Below are positions 11,648 to 24,312 of a stretch of DNA of 64,000 bases, one piece after another. Under the pieces are notes generated by a model that made no database searches, was not told the origin of the DNA, and saw only the letters and a program-made list of their open reading frames with translations. The position numbers were made by a program, and so were the translations under genes. The stretch's first letter is position 1; each line of letters begins with the position of its first letter. Origin of the DNA: Hyperoplus lanceolatus (Eukaryota; Chordata; Actinopteri; Uranoscopiformes; Ammodytidae); the NCBI GenBank assembly GCA_026929865.2, contig CM049402.1:26667001-26731000 (forward strand). The letters are read 5' to 3'.

Positions 11648-14600
11648 ATGAAGGACTTACAGGTTCTTTGAATGAAAATGAGATCTGTTCAATAATACAT
11701 AAGGCTGTCTGCAGAACACTATTACCAACGAATATGTTTTATGAAAGCTCCCGTAAATGGTGGCACTGGATATTTCCACGCTGCCATATATTTTACAGAT
11801 TTGACAAATTACGGACAGGAGTTGATATTGCATTTGGGTTTCATGCTTGGCCGCTTAATGTATTCCCTCAATGCTGATATTAAGCAATTTTTTTTTCATT
11901 ACATTACAATATTCTGCTGCTTTGTAATCTATGACATCACTATAAAGTATTGTACTACAATATATGTTCTGTACGGAGCAGTATGTGTTGCATAGCTGTA
12001 CTGTATCCCTGCTTAATTTTAACATTAAAGTTAAATCAAGGCAGCAATACTAGACAAGAAAAGTTGGTTTATTTTTTTTTACAATAACTACGTTCAAGTC
12101 TGTTACACTGAAATAGCCTACTTTTCAAAAGGAACTACATTATCCCTGGGTTACATTTGAGTGCACATGTATGAGCTGTTGTTTTGTTTACATCTATTCC
12201 TCCATTTAGAGGTTTAATTAAAGGTCCAGCTAACTGTGGCTGTTCACTGCTTTCCGTGGCCTGCGACAGAATGGCTGACTCTCAACTGCTTGAAGAAAAG
12301 TTCCGGAATTTAATTTGTTACTTCTGCTTGTAGTGACGTAGCCTTGAGTCTTAAATAGCAACAGCAGAAGGAAGTTGCAGGGTCTCAAGGCTGCATGTAC
12401 CAGTGGGCTTATCCTTGAACAATAGTCTGGCCTAAGAGAACATTTATCAATGTCTACCGTCTTCAGCATATATATATCCAGTGTAGTCTGCTGTTTGGTC
12501 TCTGTCCATTTGTTTATGTGTTTGAACATTCATCGGAACATTTCAAATCCTGAATTCAGTTTGTCAAAAAGAAAAACTATACCATACCTGCGGTGGTTTC
12601 TGTTCAAGCAGATCCTTTTGATATAGATTATTTCAGTTTTTTTTTTATTCTGAGACTTCTCCTGAAACAATGTCCGTATGACTCTATCCAAAATCCACAC
12701 TGTGCACAGCTTCTTAGGGACTTCTTTCTTCAGAGGCCGCATGGAATCTGTTAACAATGTTGTGAATCAGAGCTGACAGCCCAAATATAACGTATTCAAG
12801 AACAACATAAAAAAGGCTGAATGATAAAGACAGCTGATTAAAAGTATAACTGAATTAACTATTATTTATTCAGTTGTTAAAGCTGGGCTGGAGAATTTGC
12901 GGAGAAAATAGCGGTTGAGATAGAGATTTGAATCCAAATACCTAAACCGCTTCACTTGTTCACTTTGGTCCTTCCGCTATGGTCCCTCCCTGACACGCTC
13001 TACACCAAATCACTTAAATCAAGTTGTAATGTGTTTCAATACAAATGTGAATGGTTTAGATTAAAACAAATTTTAAAAATAAAGCAGCCTTGATTTAATG
13101 AACCTTTGAATGGTTTATCACTAATGTTCACTTACGTCAGCTGTCAAAACATAGAAAACCAAAGGCTGGTTCAAAATTAGCCACAGGACGAGCAGGTTTC
13201 ACTAAGGGCTTGGCTTATGATGTCACTACAGTGCAAACACTGAGTCAAAAATGGAGTTGTTAAGTCTGTTGTCTAAAGCCATCTTGTTTTCAGCTATGTT
13301 AGCAGTATGGCTTCAGGGAATCCAATGTCTGTCGCGCCACCACTTCGGTGGAAGATTGAAATATCGCACAAAATGCATGTTCCCCAGAGGATAACTGACT
13401 CAGCTGATCCCCATGAATGTTCCCTAGGACCAACACGAGTGAGATATAATGACACCATTATATTTGCTGCACATATTGTAAGTTCCTTAGAGGTTGGATT
13501 CAAACAACTATGATGATCCACTTACATTTCCTCAGGTGATACTTCCTGGTCAAAGTTTGATCAAATTCAGTCAAACATCTCAAAATTTGCTTTTGTGCCA
13601 AACTGAAAGAACTCAGCAGCTTGTAGGTGGTTCAACAAAGTATTACAGAATATGCTTAAAAGTTGAATTGCAATCACTATGATTGGTGACCGCTTATCGT
13701 TTCTAGTGCTATCATCAGGTAGCCTGTAGGTAACATCACATAGCCATATTAATTACCATTAGCCACCACACTAGCTGCAGCCATAGCCACAGTGTAACAG
13801 GATGGCTTTAGCAACCGCAACGGGTATTAATGCTGTATTCACACTGTATCCACACAGCCATTGGCAATAGTCAGAACTCAGTACAGGATGCTTACATTAT
13901 ATATGTTGATGGATTAGTAATAGTCAGAGGAAAAATAACTTTCACAATTATAATACAATAATGTATCTCACTTTACTATGGATGAATAAAATCACAATCA
14001 TTTTTAATTAGAGGCTTCATTATACTTTGTTCCCACAACTTTATTATTGATATAAAATACATTTTATTGATGTCCTAGGGGGAAATATTAATAGTGTGGG
14101 CTAAACTAAACTGAGTGTTATCTTCAACTGTCATCCATAATCCATTATTCATTTTTAATTAACTATTCTAAATAATTAAACTTATGTTACATGTGGCCTG
14201 ATAAAATCATGTATGTAATTTTTTTAAATTTGTAGTTTGTGTTAAAACATTGAGAAAATATTGTATGCAATTGTTCTGCCCTTGCAGGGATTCGATGCTG
14301 CTTAGTGAGCATCACATTATGAATGGTGTAATGCTCCTTTCCTGCTCGGTTGCCATTGGTTTATATTGACGACTTAAGGCATTTTTTTTGGTGGAGCCTG
14401 TGTTTGGACCCTTGGCCATTGCTTAGCTAATGACTATAGTGTAATAATCATATTTGTAGTTTGAAGTTCACTTCGGACTGAATGACTTCATCATAACAAA
14501 CAATTGACCAATACCACTATATTAACAAATCATATAACCAAATGCCACGCATCTTAATTCAGGATCCCTGCAGTCTGAAACCGGTGTAGGCTGAAGCCAG

Positions 14601-15347
14601 GCTATACCCTTTTTAGTGATCCTAATCAGCAGTAAGCAAGTGCCCTATTGACATATAGTGATTGTATGACTCTCCACTCCTTGCTTCTCTTATGAGAGGT
14701 CTGCTTTGGTCTGTGATGTCTGAAGTTCATTGATGTCACTATCAAGATTTTAGTGTACTTATACACAGGTTTTTTTTGCGACAGTGATCTTTTAGTGTTG
14801 TTTGTAGCCAGGTCTAGCTTTTATAAGAAGACTTCAAATATTTGTGTACACTTCTTCTGGTTCTCCTTTCCTCCCTCTTTCTTTTCGGAGTAAGTTCCAG
14901 CTCAGGAACCTTCATCTGTTGGTGTTCGGCAGCAGTGTGTATTACAGTGGCGGAGCAGCTATGTTGGTCACACATGGCTGTGTTTGCTTGATGGTGTTTT
15001 ATTGCCTGCAAAATGCCAAGGAACTTGTCATAACTAACCTTTTCAGTAAACACGTGTGTGTGTGTGTGTGTGTGTGTGCGTTTCCCAGCATCCTCCCACA
15101 GGCTTTCTTTACAGTTTCCCTCGGAAATTTAAGTCACAGAGGGAGTAACAAAGGCTGCTTTAGTTTCTGACGGGGAACTCTGGTCCAGCATCCAGGTATT
15201 TAAGTATGTCTTCTGCGTTTCATTAGCAATTTATTTCCAAAACTGTATTTATCCTCAGAGAATTTTGGCTTTTAATTGTTTTTATTTGAGAAGCGACAAT
15301 AGAGGCCATTCTGGCAAATTCATGTGCAAATTAATCAAAATGATTGA

Positions 15348-15433
<86 letters not shown>

Positions 15434-15834
15434 CATATTTGAAAAACATGAATTTTGACATTTATTCTTGCATATGCTCCCAAGGCTGTGTGAGATTGCT
15501 TGCAGTGGTGATGGTTGTGAAAATACCAGAGAGGGTTTGTTTAAAGAGCAGGGAGAACTCCGTGAGTGGCTCTCCTCCGTGGCTTCTTTATGAAAAATGT
15601 GTTGTCCTTGAAGAGTGTTTTATATGTAGTGGCAGGGTCGACTGTGAATGCATGCCAACACTATTAACACACCTCTCAAAATGTGAAATTGTATTAGCGC
15701 AGATTTAAAAGGGTCTTAATGCACAGTCAATCACTGAGTTGATGCATTTTTTGATACCGAAATGTGTCCAGTGCTTGCAGATTTGTTATCATGTTTTTGT
15801 ATAATTTGTTGAACAGTTTGTTATTTGACTCGAG
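11029..15834. other. Non-genic stretch with microsatellites
   Basis: No gene supported across about 4.8 kb. It holds GT runs at 11617-11646 and 15054-15078 and a long CA array at 15350-15432. Open frames of 60-147 codons either cross these arrays or have no motif. The segment 13305-13700 looks like decayed repeat DNA but I cannot name it. Confidence 0.5.
15350..15432. repeat. (CA)n microsatellite
   Basis: About 83 bp of uninterrupted CA. Confidence 0.95.
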
Positions 15835-16161
15835 CAGTGATGCCGGTAACGCGTTACTTAGTAACGCGTTACCGGCATCGGACCTCTTTTTTCAGTAACG
15901 AGTAATCTAACGCGTTATCTCCAAACCAGTAATCAGATTAAAGTTACTCATCAAAGTCACTGCGTTACTTTTTCTGTCATTTTCCTTAGTGAAACATTTT
16001 ACATAAATGCACAAATGACTGCGATTGCGATTTAATATAGGCTAGGCCTAAATAAACGTGCGCGCATGTGTCTCTAAACGCTCAAACTGCTCCAACCGCT
16101 CCTCTCGTCTTTTTGGTAGCGCCCCTCGTCTCTGACATGCAGCGTGTGTGTGTGCCTGTGT

Positions 16162-16197
<36 letters not shown>

Positions 16198-16832
16198 GCA
16201 TTACAGCCGAGTCTAAGCTGAACTGTGGCGCAAAACAAACGTTTCCCCCCCCCATGAAATATAGCGCCTGCTATGGGGATATTTAGGATTCGGGTAAGGT
16301 GACGTTGAAGAGATAGAAGCATAGACATTATAAAGACATTTATAATGTCTATGGATAGAAGTGTTTAAAACATGGAAACTTATAGTCACGTGGCGACCGG
16401 TGGCCGCACACACCCAGTCTATCAACACAATGAGACATCGTAGAGAAAAGTCAAATGAATGCATGAGAGTGAAGGGCCAATCACTTTAAGTTTAAAGACA
16501 CTGCTACTGTCTTTGCACTTTGGAGGAATGCATATATTTTCATGGGGGGAAAAAGTTTTTTTTTATTACATTTTTCAAATCATAATTTTTATTATTTTGA
16601 AAACAGTTTGCCTAGCCTATAGCTTACTAGCCTACAAGCTTTATTTTATATATTTTCAATGATTCTTAATATGTGCATGTTTTAAATTGAGATATATGGG
16701 TTTCAAAACCTGTAAAGTAACGTTTAAAGTAACTTGTAATCTAACTTAGTTACTTTTAACATCAAGTAATCAGTAAAATAATTAAGTAATCAGTAATCAG
16801 ATTACTTTTTCAAAGTAACTGTGGCAGCACTG
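15835..16832. mobile_element. Non-autonomous hAT-type element (998 bp)
   Basis: A perfect 8-bp target-site duplication, GACTCGAG, flanks the element (15827-15834 and 16833-16840). The ends are a short inverted repeat, CAGTGATGCC at the left and GGCAGCACTG at the right; CAGTG ends with an 8-bp duplication are the hAT signature. Both subterminal regions are packed with short GTTAC / AGTAAC / GTAATC motifs in both orientations, as in many hAT elements. A near-terminal perfect palindrome (19-bp arms, 3-bp loop) lies at 15839-15879. Inside is a GT array (16144-16192) but no transposase frame, so movement depended on a transposase supplied elsewhere. Confidence 0.9.
16144..16192. repeat. (GT)n microsatellite inside hAT element
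   Basis: A GT run interrupted by CC and TC, lying within the 998-bp hAT-type element. Confidence 0.9.
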
Positions 16833-17043
16833 GACTCGAGTGATGTGGAATGTCTGTCTTTATTAGACAGTAAGCCTTTGTGGCTGTTTAGTTATGAGCA
16901 TGTACTGTAAGGTTTTAGAATGTTTTCTCTAAAATGTTATTAATAAAAATGGCAGTATGAGAGTGGTGATATCCAGACCTGGAGCCAGAGAAAATCTATA
17001 CAGGGGGCACGTCGATTTTGTGGGAGGGCCCGCATCAATATTA

Positions 17044-17191
17044 GCCTCGTTCGACTAGGAGCCGTCTTGCTCAAACCTGCGCAATTATGACGCCCGGCTT
17101 GTTGAGCGCACAGCATTTTTGTTGTGCGCTCCGCAACACGCGCGTCATAATTGCACAGGTCTTAGCAAGATGGCGACATCTCAAACGAGGC
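17044..17191. mobile_element. Small foldback element nested in hAT element
   Basis: About 148 bp bounded by GCCTCGTTCGACTAGGAGCC at the left and ...CTCAAACGAGGC at the right. The arms pair over roughly 50 bp with several mismatches; both contain GCAATTATGACG or its complement, and a CTTGCT.A/AGCAAG pair. It splits one of the two duplicated blocks of the host element. I could not fix a target duplication, so the exact ends are uncertain. Confidence 0.6.
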
Positions 17192-17760
17192 AAAAAACGC
17201 AGCTGGCAAATAATACACATTAACACACACAAACAGCCAAATACAAATCACATTTGCATTGTGTGCGCAAATAAACATAAACATACAAAACATTCGCAAC
17301 ATTGAATCATGTGCTCGGCAAAAACATTGTCGCATAATCCAATGAAAGCGCCGGTCAGGAGTCATGACGTCGGCATGTGAACAGACTTCGTCTCTTTTCA
17401 CCAGAATGTGTAGGAAATTATCGACAAAGACTACCAAAACAATTACCATAACACAGTGATTTTCGCTTTTCATAGCTTCAGGGCCTGTGTCCAAGTTGTG
17501 TTTATTTTATTTTTTTGTCGGTTCACTGTCTGTGCTCTCGGGAGCGGCCGGGGCATGCGTGTGTGCAATGGGAGAGAGAACGCTTTGTTTGGAGAGAAAA
17601 AAGGAGACCCCGTTCAGTTCTGAAAGTGATCCTGTAAAGGAAAAAAAAAAAAAAGTTGATAAGGCAAAAATGTATTTTTATGCGCTGGGAGAGAGAACGC
17701 TGTGAGCAGGGGAGAAAAAAACTGATCGTCATCTTGTCCACTGCCTATGTTAAACACTGG

Positions 17761-17958
17761 TTAAAGGCCTACTTCACCGGTTTGAATATGAAGGTGTATT
17801 GAACTCTGAGATCCTATGTAGTATAAATGTGCAAAAAAAATTGAAATCGGTTCATCCTAGCCTGAGAAAAGGCAGAAAGAGTGTTTTTTTAACCCTATAT
17901 TTCTCTTTCTGTGATGTCACGAGATGTTCATATTCAAACCGGTGAAGTAGGCCTTTAA
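17761..17958. mobile_element. 198-bp TTAA MITE with perfect 32-bp TIRs
   Basis: The first 32 bases (17761-17792, starting TTAAAGGCCTACTTCACCGG) are the exact reverse complement of the last 32 (17927-17958). TTAA stands at both extremes, consistent with piggyBac-type target duplication. The interior includes CTCTTTCTGTGATGTCACGA. The perfect match of the arms, inside an older host element, suggests relatively late insertion or recent homogenisation. It has no coding capacity. Confidence 0.92.
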
Positions 17959-18990
17959 CTGTTTAGACTAACTGTTCTCTTTTTAAAATCATTACATTTT
18001 ATTATGAGTAGTCTTATGAAACGGAGAATACCGGTACTTTCCACCATCCTCTGTTTGGATGAAGAGTTATCGCGGCTCCAGCAAACACACACGGAGCAAG
18101 TAGTAGGCTGATGCGCTTGAAATGAGATAAAAAATAAAGAGAATAAAGTGTTTGCCTAAGAGGGCCCGCATCAATATTATGACAGACAGGTGTAGCCTAC
18201 AAAAAACTCAATTAGGCTACGACAGTCCACAGCAGCGCAAACACATCAGCATGGCCAACAGCATTGCCTTAAGACGCACGCAGCTGGCAAATAATACACA
18301 TTAACACACTCAAATCCAGCTCCAGCAAGGGGCTCAGCCCGGTCAGGGATTAAGCTAACTTTACTACTGTAACTGCAGGGTTTTTTTCTGGATAAGTAGG
18401 CCCATTAGTTTTTAACCAGCGTCTGATATCCATTTTCAAAACACCAGAGCACAGGCTAGGCTACTGATTTGAATTTGCCGGTTAACGCTGTCGTTCCGTG
18501 TGAATAGTGATAGGTTTACACATATGTCAATCACATAGTCTCTATTTTCTACACATTTTTTATTCAGTTTAACAATTATTTTTTGAGATTTTAAATAGTA
18601 TCTGACATCATATATATCTTAGCATAAAAAATTAAATTAAAAAGTAAAATACATTTTATTTTTACAAAGGCAAATACATCAAATGGGCGGGCCCGGCCCG
18701 GTCTGGCCCGCCCTTGGCACCGGGTCTGGTGATATCGAACTAAAATAGTTACCGTGCAGCCCCACAGCAAAACAATAAGCCACAAATCACTTTTTCGCCT
18801 AAGGGAGATGCAGATTGAGGTATTAATCATGGTATCAGTCAATCAGGTATTAATTATATTCACGTGCATCACTACAAGCAACCCCTTTTATATATTAGTG
18901 TTCATATTGTTAGCTTAAAATTAGCCTGAGTTAAGTCACATAACAGTAGTATATCATTATGTTATAACAGACACTTTTATCCAAAGTGAC

Positions 18991-19604
18991 TTAAAGAGGA
19001 CCTATGATGCTTTTTGACTTTTATGACCTATAAACGTTGTAATGATGATTTATAGTCATGCTTAACCATACTAAATTATCAAATAATGACTTACATGCAT
19101 TTCGACGTATTCCCTGCTGACCGTCTGGGGTGTCTGTGCAGAGCACTAGACACTATTCTAGCCAGTCGAGAAGTCACGTGTTCAAAGCGGTTTGAGGCTT
19201 TGTAACTTTGTGACGTCGCATGTAACTTGGTGTCGTCACCACGCGGATGTTTCCATGTATAGCAATGCTGTCACTTCCCTGTTCGCGTCTGCCTCGCGTC
19301 CTTATAGGTCCATGCTCGCGCTTCCCGCCACTGAAAGTGTTCCGGAAGGAAGGTAACCAATCACAACGGAGTGGGGTTTGCAGGAGGGGGGGGGGGAGCG
19401 GAGATGGCCGAAGCACAGGCGGAGGGAGCAGAGATGGCTGAAGCACACACACTCAAGTGTTGACAGGACGTGCTGGATCGCCAAAATAAGAGAAAGAGCT
19501 TCCCGAAAATCTAAATAGATTTTTGTGATGTGATTCGTGTCAGGTTGCTCTATAGCAGTACAAGAAATTAAGACCAGAAAAGTAGTATAATAGGTCCTCT
19601 TTAA
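18991..19604. mobile_element. 614-bp TTAA-bounded MITE
   Basis: The left end, TTAAAGAGGACCTATGATGC, is matched by the right end ATAGGTCCTCTTTAA; the first 15 bases are perfect inverted copies, with further matching after one mismatch. TTAA occurs at both ends. The interior holds a GGA/GCGG-rich stretch near 19383-19440 with a G10 run and a duplicated GAGATGG.CGAAGCACA.. unit. It seems to have landed in an older repeat: CACTTTTATCCAAAGTGAC before it and AAGGGTCTGACTAAGGACAC after it read as one decayed unit. No open frame of interest. Confidence 0.88.
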
Positions 19605-20511
19605 GGGTCTGACTAAGGACACTTACTGTACTTGTCCCAACCTGGTTACCCATTATAACGTATGTGGGGGTATCTATTGACCTATTCAGCTATACACATT
19701 AGTGTTTATTTATTTGTTTGAGTTTTTCGCAACATGTACAAAGCAAGCCCTATCATATGATATGGCGGAGAACAACATTGTATTGTAGATGGTGGTTGAA
19801 CACACTTTTTAACCAATTCCAACGAGCAATGGGGAATTTCCATGGCTTGGATTATACTGGCTGCGGAAGCGTGAAAACAGGACTGTTGTGCTTGCCACTG
19901 CCTGGCAGAGGTTACCACAGCATCCGATGCTTCAACACCAGGCTCAGGGACAGCTGGATCCCAAAGCCCATGTTCAACATGGATTTTTGCCAATGTATGA
20001 ATATGTTTTATTTGTCTATGGTTGCCTTTTGCTGAGCCCAATCCCAAAGCTAGAGATCATGCACCCAAAGAAACCTCACACACTTGCAAAAAATAAGCAC
20101 AGAGAATATAGTACCTTTAGGTAGCCTAAGAATAACGTACAAAGTTAACCCTCTGAGTACATTCAAATTGAATAATGGATAATACACATACAGGAAGAGA
20201 TACAATTCCTTTGTTTTGTTGGTTCATGTTTGATTATTGAGGTTTCCCCCTATATACTTTTTTTTGAATTGTTATTATTTTCACTTTGGCATATTATCTT
20301 TTATATTCGAAGAACAAGATAGGAAAAGTATAACATTTAATGACAGCAACAGTGTGAATTACTTTTCCTTGTCTTTTTCTTTTATTTTTTTATTATTATT
20401 CATCTAGATGCAGACACTGGAATCCAATTTCCTTCCTTTTGGGTACATTTTCATTTTGGTTGAAGTGATCCTTTGTCCCCCGTACCTCAGCTGTGTTACT
20501 GAAGCTGCCTG

Positions 20512-20524
20512 TGACCTCTGACCT
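20512..20524 (-). promoter_or_regulatory. DR1 nuclear-receptor half-site pair
   Basis: TGACCTCTGACCT is a perfect direct repeat of two AGGTCA half-sites (minus strand) separated by one base. This is the arrangement bound by HNF4, COUP-TF and RXR/PPAR-type receptors. A 13-bp motif can arise by chance; there is no adjacent gene to regulate in the window. Confidence 0.3.
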
Positions 20525-21973
20525 CCTGACAGAGAGCAGGTGTGTGGTTAGAAAAATAATAGACAGTTTTCCAATGAAGATCAATAACGAATCATGCAAC
20601 TCTCATCGTTAAACTGACCTTGACTGGAAAGGCTAAATAGATTGCCACAGTTAGCTGCACCATATGGAACATGAACCCTAATAAATAAATAGCATCATGC
20701 CCTTTTTTTCTCCTTATATCAGCGTCCTTTTGACAGAATGTTTCAAATAACACATTTTGCCATTTGAACATAATCACTTTAATATGGAAATAAGAAATAT
20801 GTAATTGCCTGTATTCAGGAATAACAATTCAATATGACTATGAAATACGTGCAGTATTACAACAGTATTACATACAATCTATTACCAACTGTCTCGGGAT
20901 CAGCAGGGCTTGAGTCTCTCTAACTTTCCCAATGGTTCCCATCAATGAGCTATATCCACCATTTATTATTTTCATTTAACACACATCCTCCATCACTTAG
21001 AGCAATGGTACCCCCACACATGGATCTATATAATAGATGTAGTGGTTCACAGTGATTTAAAGGTTAGGAAAAAAGTTGTTTTCTGATTGTGAAAGAAGCT
21101 CAACATATGAGGGTTTACAAAAAGTAATGCAACACCTCCCAAATGTTGTGTACCACTCTCATCCCTAGTCAACTGAATATATGCAGTTGTTTAAGTACCA
21201 TTTTTAACTCACACCACAGTAGGCTATTGTTGGGCATACCAGGCTTATACTGCTTAGCAGGAGAAAAACATAATATATACAACATATTTCACATACTGAC
21301 TCAGCCTCTTTAGACTCGTTTGTGATTGTAAAGGGCACATCATATCTCAAAATGTATCACCTGTACCTCTACATTGTCTTCATATGCTGTATATATCCAT
21401 ACAAAGTGGGCATTAATAATTAAATAGTAATTGCAGTGTCTCATTTATTCTCAGAGGGCAGAGGATATGCTGCTTTTACATTACATCAGTTATATATCAC
21501 ACCATCACTCCTTTCATTCTTTATCAACCACATAAATTCACATAAATACATATACACCCAAATAAAAAAAATAATGCACCTGTTTATTGGGAAAAATGTA
21601 TTGGCTGTCACCTGCACCTCCCAAACAGTCACTTCTACACACACTCCATGAATATCTGAATAGAGAGGCTGCCCTGTTGTGTTATAGACTATATGTTTAA
21701 TAAAACAGGTAATCCTCACCAGCAGCTCAACATCTACTCCTAAACACAAACCTCTACACAGTACACAGAAATACACACACACACAACAATAAATTAAAAG
21801 AGTGCTTCTTTGAATGCTGATGCCGGGGCCTGCTGGTGCCTGTATGATGGAATGGGAGGAAGGCCAGTAAATTCTCCCTAAGCGCTCATAACCAAGCAAC
21901 ACTGTCACATCAGATGAGTGAGTGAAGCCATCGTAACTCTGCTTGTCAGCCTCTTTAATGGGCTCCCATCCGT

Positions 21974-22028
21974 TTGTGTGTGTGTGCGTGTGTATGTGTG
22001 TGTGTGTGTGTTTGTGTATGTGTGTGTG
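21974..22028. repeat. Interrupted (GT)n microsatellite
   Basis: GT run with GCGT, GTAT and GTTT interruptions, about 55 bp. Confidence 0.9.
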
Positions 22029-24020
22029 GGAGTTTGTGTCACAGCTTGCCCGCATGGATCCTTCTCAACATCTGTGGATGTATTGTCTATGATGGTTCAC
22101 CGGCACCATTATCACTAAGGGAAAGGGAAATGGAGGGGCATTAAAATGGCCATTAGTGCTCATTAAACATCTGTGCGGTACTGTACTACCTGAATCCCCA
22201 GCACAGAGCACCACGTCACCACAAGCCGCTCTATTGTAGTGACAGCTGAGCACCTGTCCACAGCTACTAGCTCTATACGAGTCAGCACTGTCTGTCAAAG
22301 TATACCTGTAGAACTTTACTTGAACTCTTCTGCCCACTATTTGGCAGTTATGTGGGGGTATACATAAACTGATGTGCCAAACACCATCTGCTTACAACAA
22401 CTTTATACTTAAACTATTTATTAATCACTTCTTAAGTTCTTAAGTTCATTATCGCTGGTAAACAACACCTTAAAGCTACAGTATATAGGAAACTTTTTAT
22501 TAGAAATACATGTCTGTAATATTCAATCAGTTGCCAAACAAACTAATTTGAAAATACTAAATTAAAGGCACCCAGTTGATGAGTAATTTTTAACCCTGGG
22601 CAGTTACCATTTTTTGCTCAGGGGATAATTTAGCTTTGTTTGTTAGACACAACATTTAGACCATGTGGTAGTTTACAATATATTTCTGTGCAGTAAAAAA
22701 GTAAAATGTGCATGGTATCCCCATTACGGTTGGATATGGAGCGAGGATCACCATAAACACGTGGGGTAGATGGTGTCCATTTAAGCTTTGTTTATGAATT
22801 GAAATACATTTCCAATTCCGTACAAACTGGGTCTGGGTCGTTTTAGCCAATGATTGAATTAGACTGTCCTCACTAGGTTCATTGCTGACATTTCAGCATC
22901 CAACAACACTGCTATGAAGATGTCTCACAGGGCAAGAAACACGAGCAGTCAAATGGGAGGTTGTAAAAATGCCAGCAGGTTACCCACAATCCTCTTTGAA
23001 AGAGAACACATCAAAATTATCAACCAAACTGTTAAATGGCATCACAGTGTACAGACACACTCCTTAAGTCAAATCTCACCCATACACATTGCTCCCATGC
23101 GATGAAAGATTGTAACACCAATAAAACCTCTATTTAACATAATTGTATTAACATGTTTTATTTAGTATTGACTTTTGCAGTACCTGTGAGTTTATTGTAT
23201 CGTAGAGTAGCTATGAGGAACTTTCAGTTTGCGTTGATTCTAGTGGCCCCATTGGACAAAAGTGGTAGTGTTTTTATGACACCAGCTATTGTTCCTGGGT
23301 GAGCATAACCGGAGAAAGGCATTACGGAAAACATTATAAACATAGCATAGCATTGTAATCGTAATTGCTGATCATAAGAGGGAAAATTAGATTGTTTCAG
23401 CAATATTTAAAAGGTCATTGTATGTTTGTTGTCATGCACCAAAATACAAAGGCAAATTATTTGTGTGTGATAACCGCCTTGACAGTAAACCTGTTTCCTG
23501 TGCTGATCATAAAACATAATACTCCGTCCATAAGAGTCTCGCAGGACGCCTTATCCTGGGGGGAAACGGGATTACAAATCCAGACGATGTCTATTAGAAA
23601 TAAAATGTCAACTGTACAAAATCTGATCTGGATCCATTCACAAAACGTCTTATCCAGGGTGGGAAATTAGCACCCGCCAACCGCCAATGGCGGGTATTTT
23701 TTCAATTTGGCGGGTGATTTTGCCATGTCCACCCGCCACAGTGGCGGGTGGATTTTTTTCAAAATATACTACAACGTGTTCACGGTTTGAAGCGCTGTGT
23801 ACAGAAACATAGAAGCTCTCCCGGGCTTTGGGCTTTGCCTCGGAGCATTAGTTTTCGTCACACAAACGTGGCAGCCGCCCATTGGTGTACAGGTGCATGA
23901 CGTAACCAACCAAACCTTTGATTGGTCCAAGACTCTCCCAGAGCATCATGGGAAATAATTTGCCGCGAGCATCGAAGCTAACCTTCTTAATACATCCATG
24001 AAGCTAACGATAACAACGGA

Positions 24021-24312
24021 TGGTAAATGGTAAATGGACTTGTATAGCGCTATATCTCCGTTTATCACAGACCCAAAGCGCTTTACATTGTTTTTGTACA
24101 CATTCACCCAGTCACACACCGATAGCAGCAGCTACCACGCAGGGTAGGCTTAGCACTAGGGTGCTAAGCTAACTAAGCTAACTATCGGGAGCAATTCGGG
24201 GTTCAGTGTCTTGCCCAGGGACACTTCGACATGTGGCGGGGAGACAGGGGATCGAACCTCCGACCCTGCACACCAGAGGCGAACACCCTACCCACTTCGC
24301 CACTGCCGCCCC
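24021..24312 (-). mobile_element. tRNA-derived SINE
   Basis: On the minus strand the element starts GGGGCGGCAGTGGCGAAG, with an A-box-like GTGGCGAAGTGGGTAG (about 24288-24303) and a B box GGTTCGATCCCC (24248-24259). It continues with GTCCCTGGGCAAGACACTGA and GAACCCCGAATTGCTCCCGA, and ends in AAAGCGCTTTGGG and a tail TCCATTTACCATTTACCA. The layout (tRNA-like head, unrelated body, short tail) is that of a fish SINE. It is much better preserved than the copy at 7735-7975. A short TTAGCTAAGCTAGCTTA-like stretch is embedded near 24160-24182. Confidence 0.85.

Larger units (their letters stand above)
16974..18728. mobile_element. Non-autonomous hAT-type element (1755 bp) with nested foldbacks
   Basis: A perfect 8-bp target-site duplication, GTGATATC, flanks it (16966-16973 and 18729-18736). 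The ends are inverted repeats: CAGACCTGGAGCCA at the left, and TGGCACCGGGTCTG at the right (its reverse complement with two changes). It has no transposase frame. Two internal blocks are duplicated directly: a GAGGGCCCGCATCAATATTA block (17024-17043, 18160-18179) and a CAGCTGGCAAATAATACACA block (about 17199-17218, 18280-18299). Two smaller foldback elements sit inside, at 17044-17191 and 17761-17958. It begins 134 bp after the end of the neighbouring hAT-type element. Confidence 0.9.
19605..23654. other. Non-genic stretch
   Basis: No gene supported. Opposing frames at 19706-20047 (113 and 105 codons) overlap each other and match no family I know. A 189-codon minus frame (21486-22055) runs through GT/CA DNA. 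The region holds an interrupted GT array at 21974-22028 and a perfect DR1 motif at 20512-20524. A segment near 22475-22500 resembles the end of a TTAAAG-type MITE, but no partner end was found. Confidence 0.5.

Noticed and set aside
15841..15877. Possible rho-independent-terminator-like hairpin
   Set aside because: The window is vertebrate, and the palindrome is a subterminal structure of the hAT-type element.
19706..20047. Overlapping 113- and 105-codon frames on opposite strands
   Set aside because: Mutual overlap and no family resemblance; one or both must be chance, and neither can be preferred.
21486..22055. 189-codon minus-strand frame
   Set aside because: Its start is in a Thr-His microsatellite run and the rest has no motif; low-complexity AT/GT DNA explains the openness.
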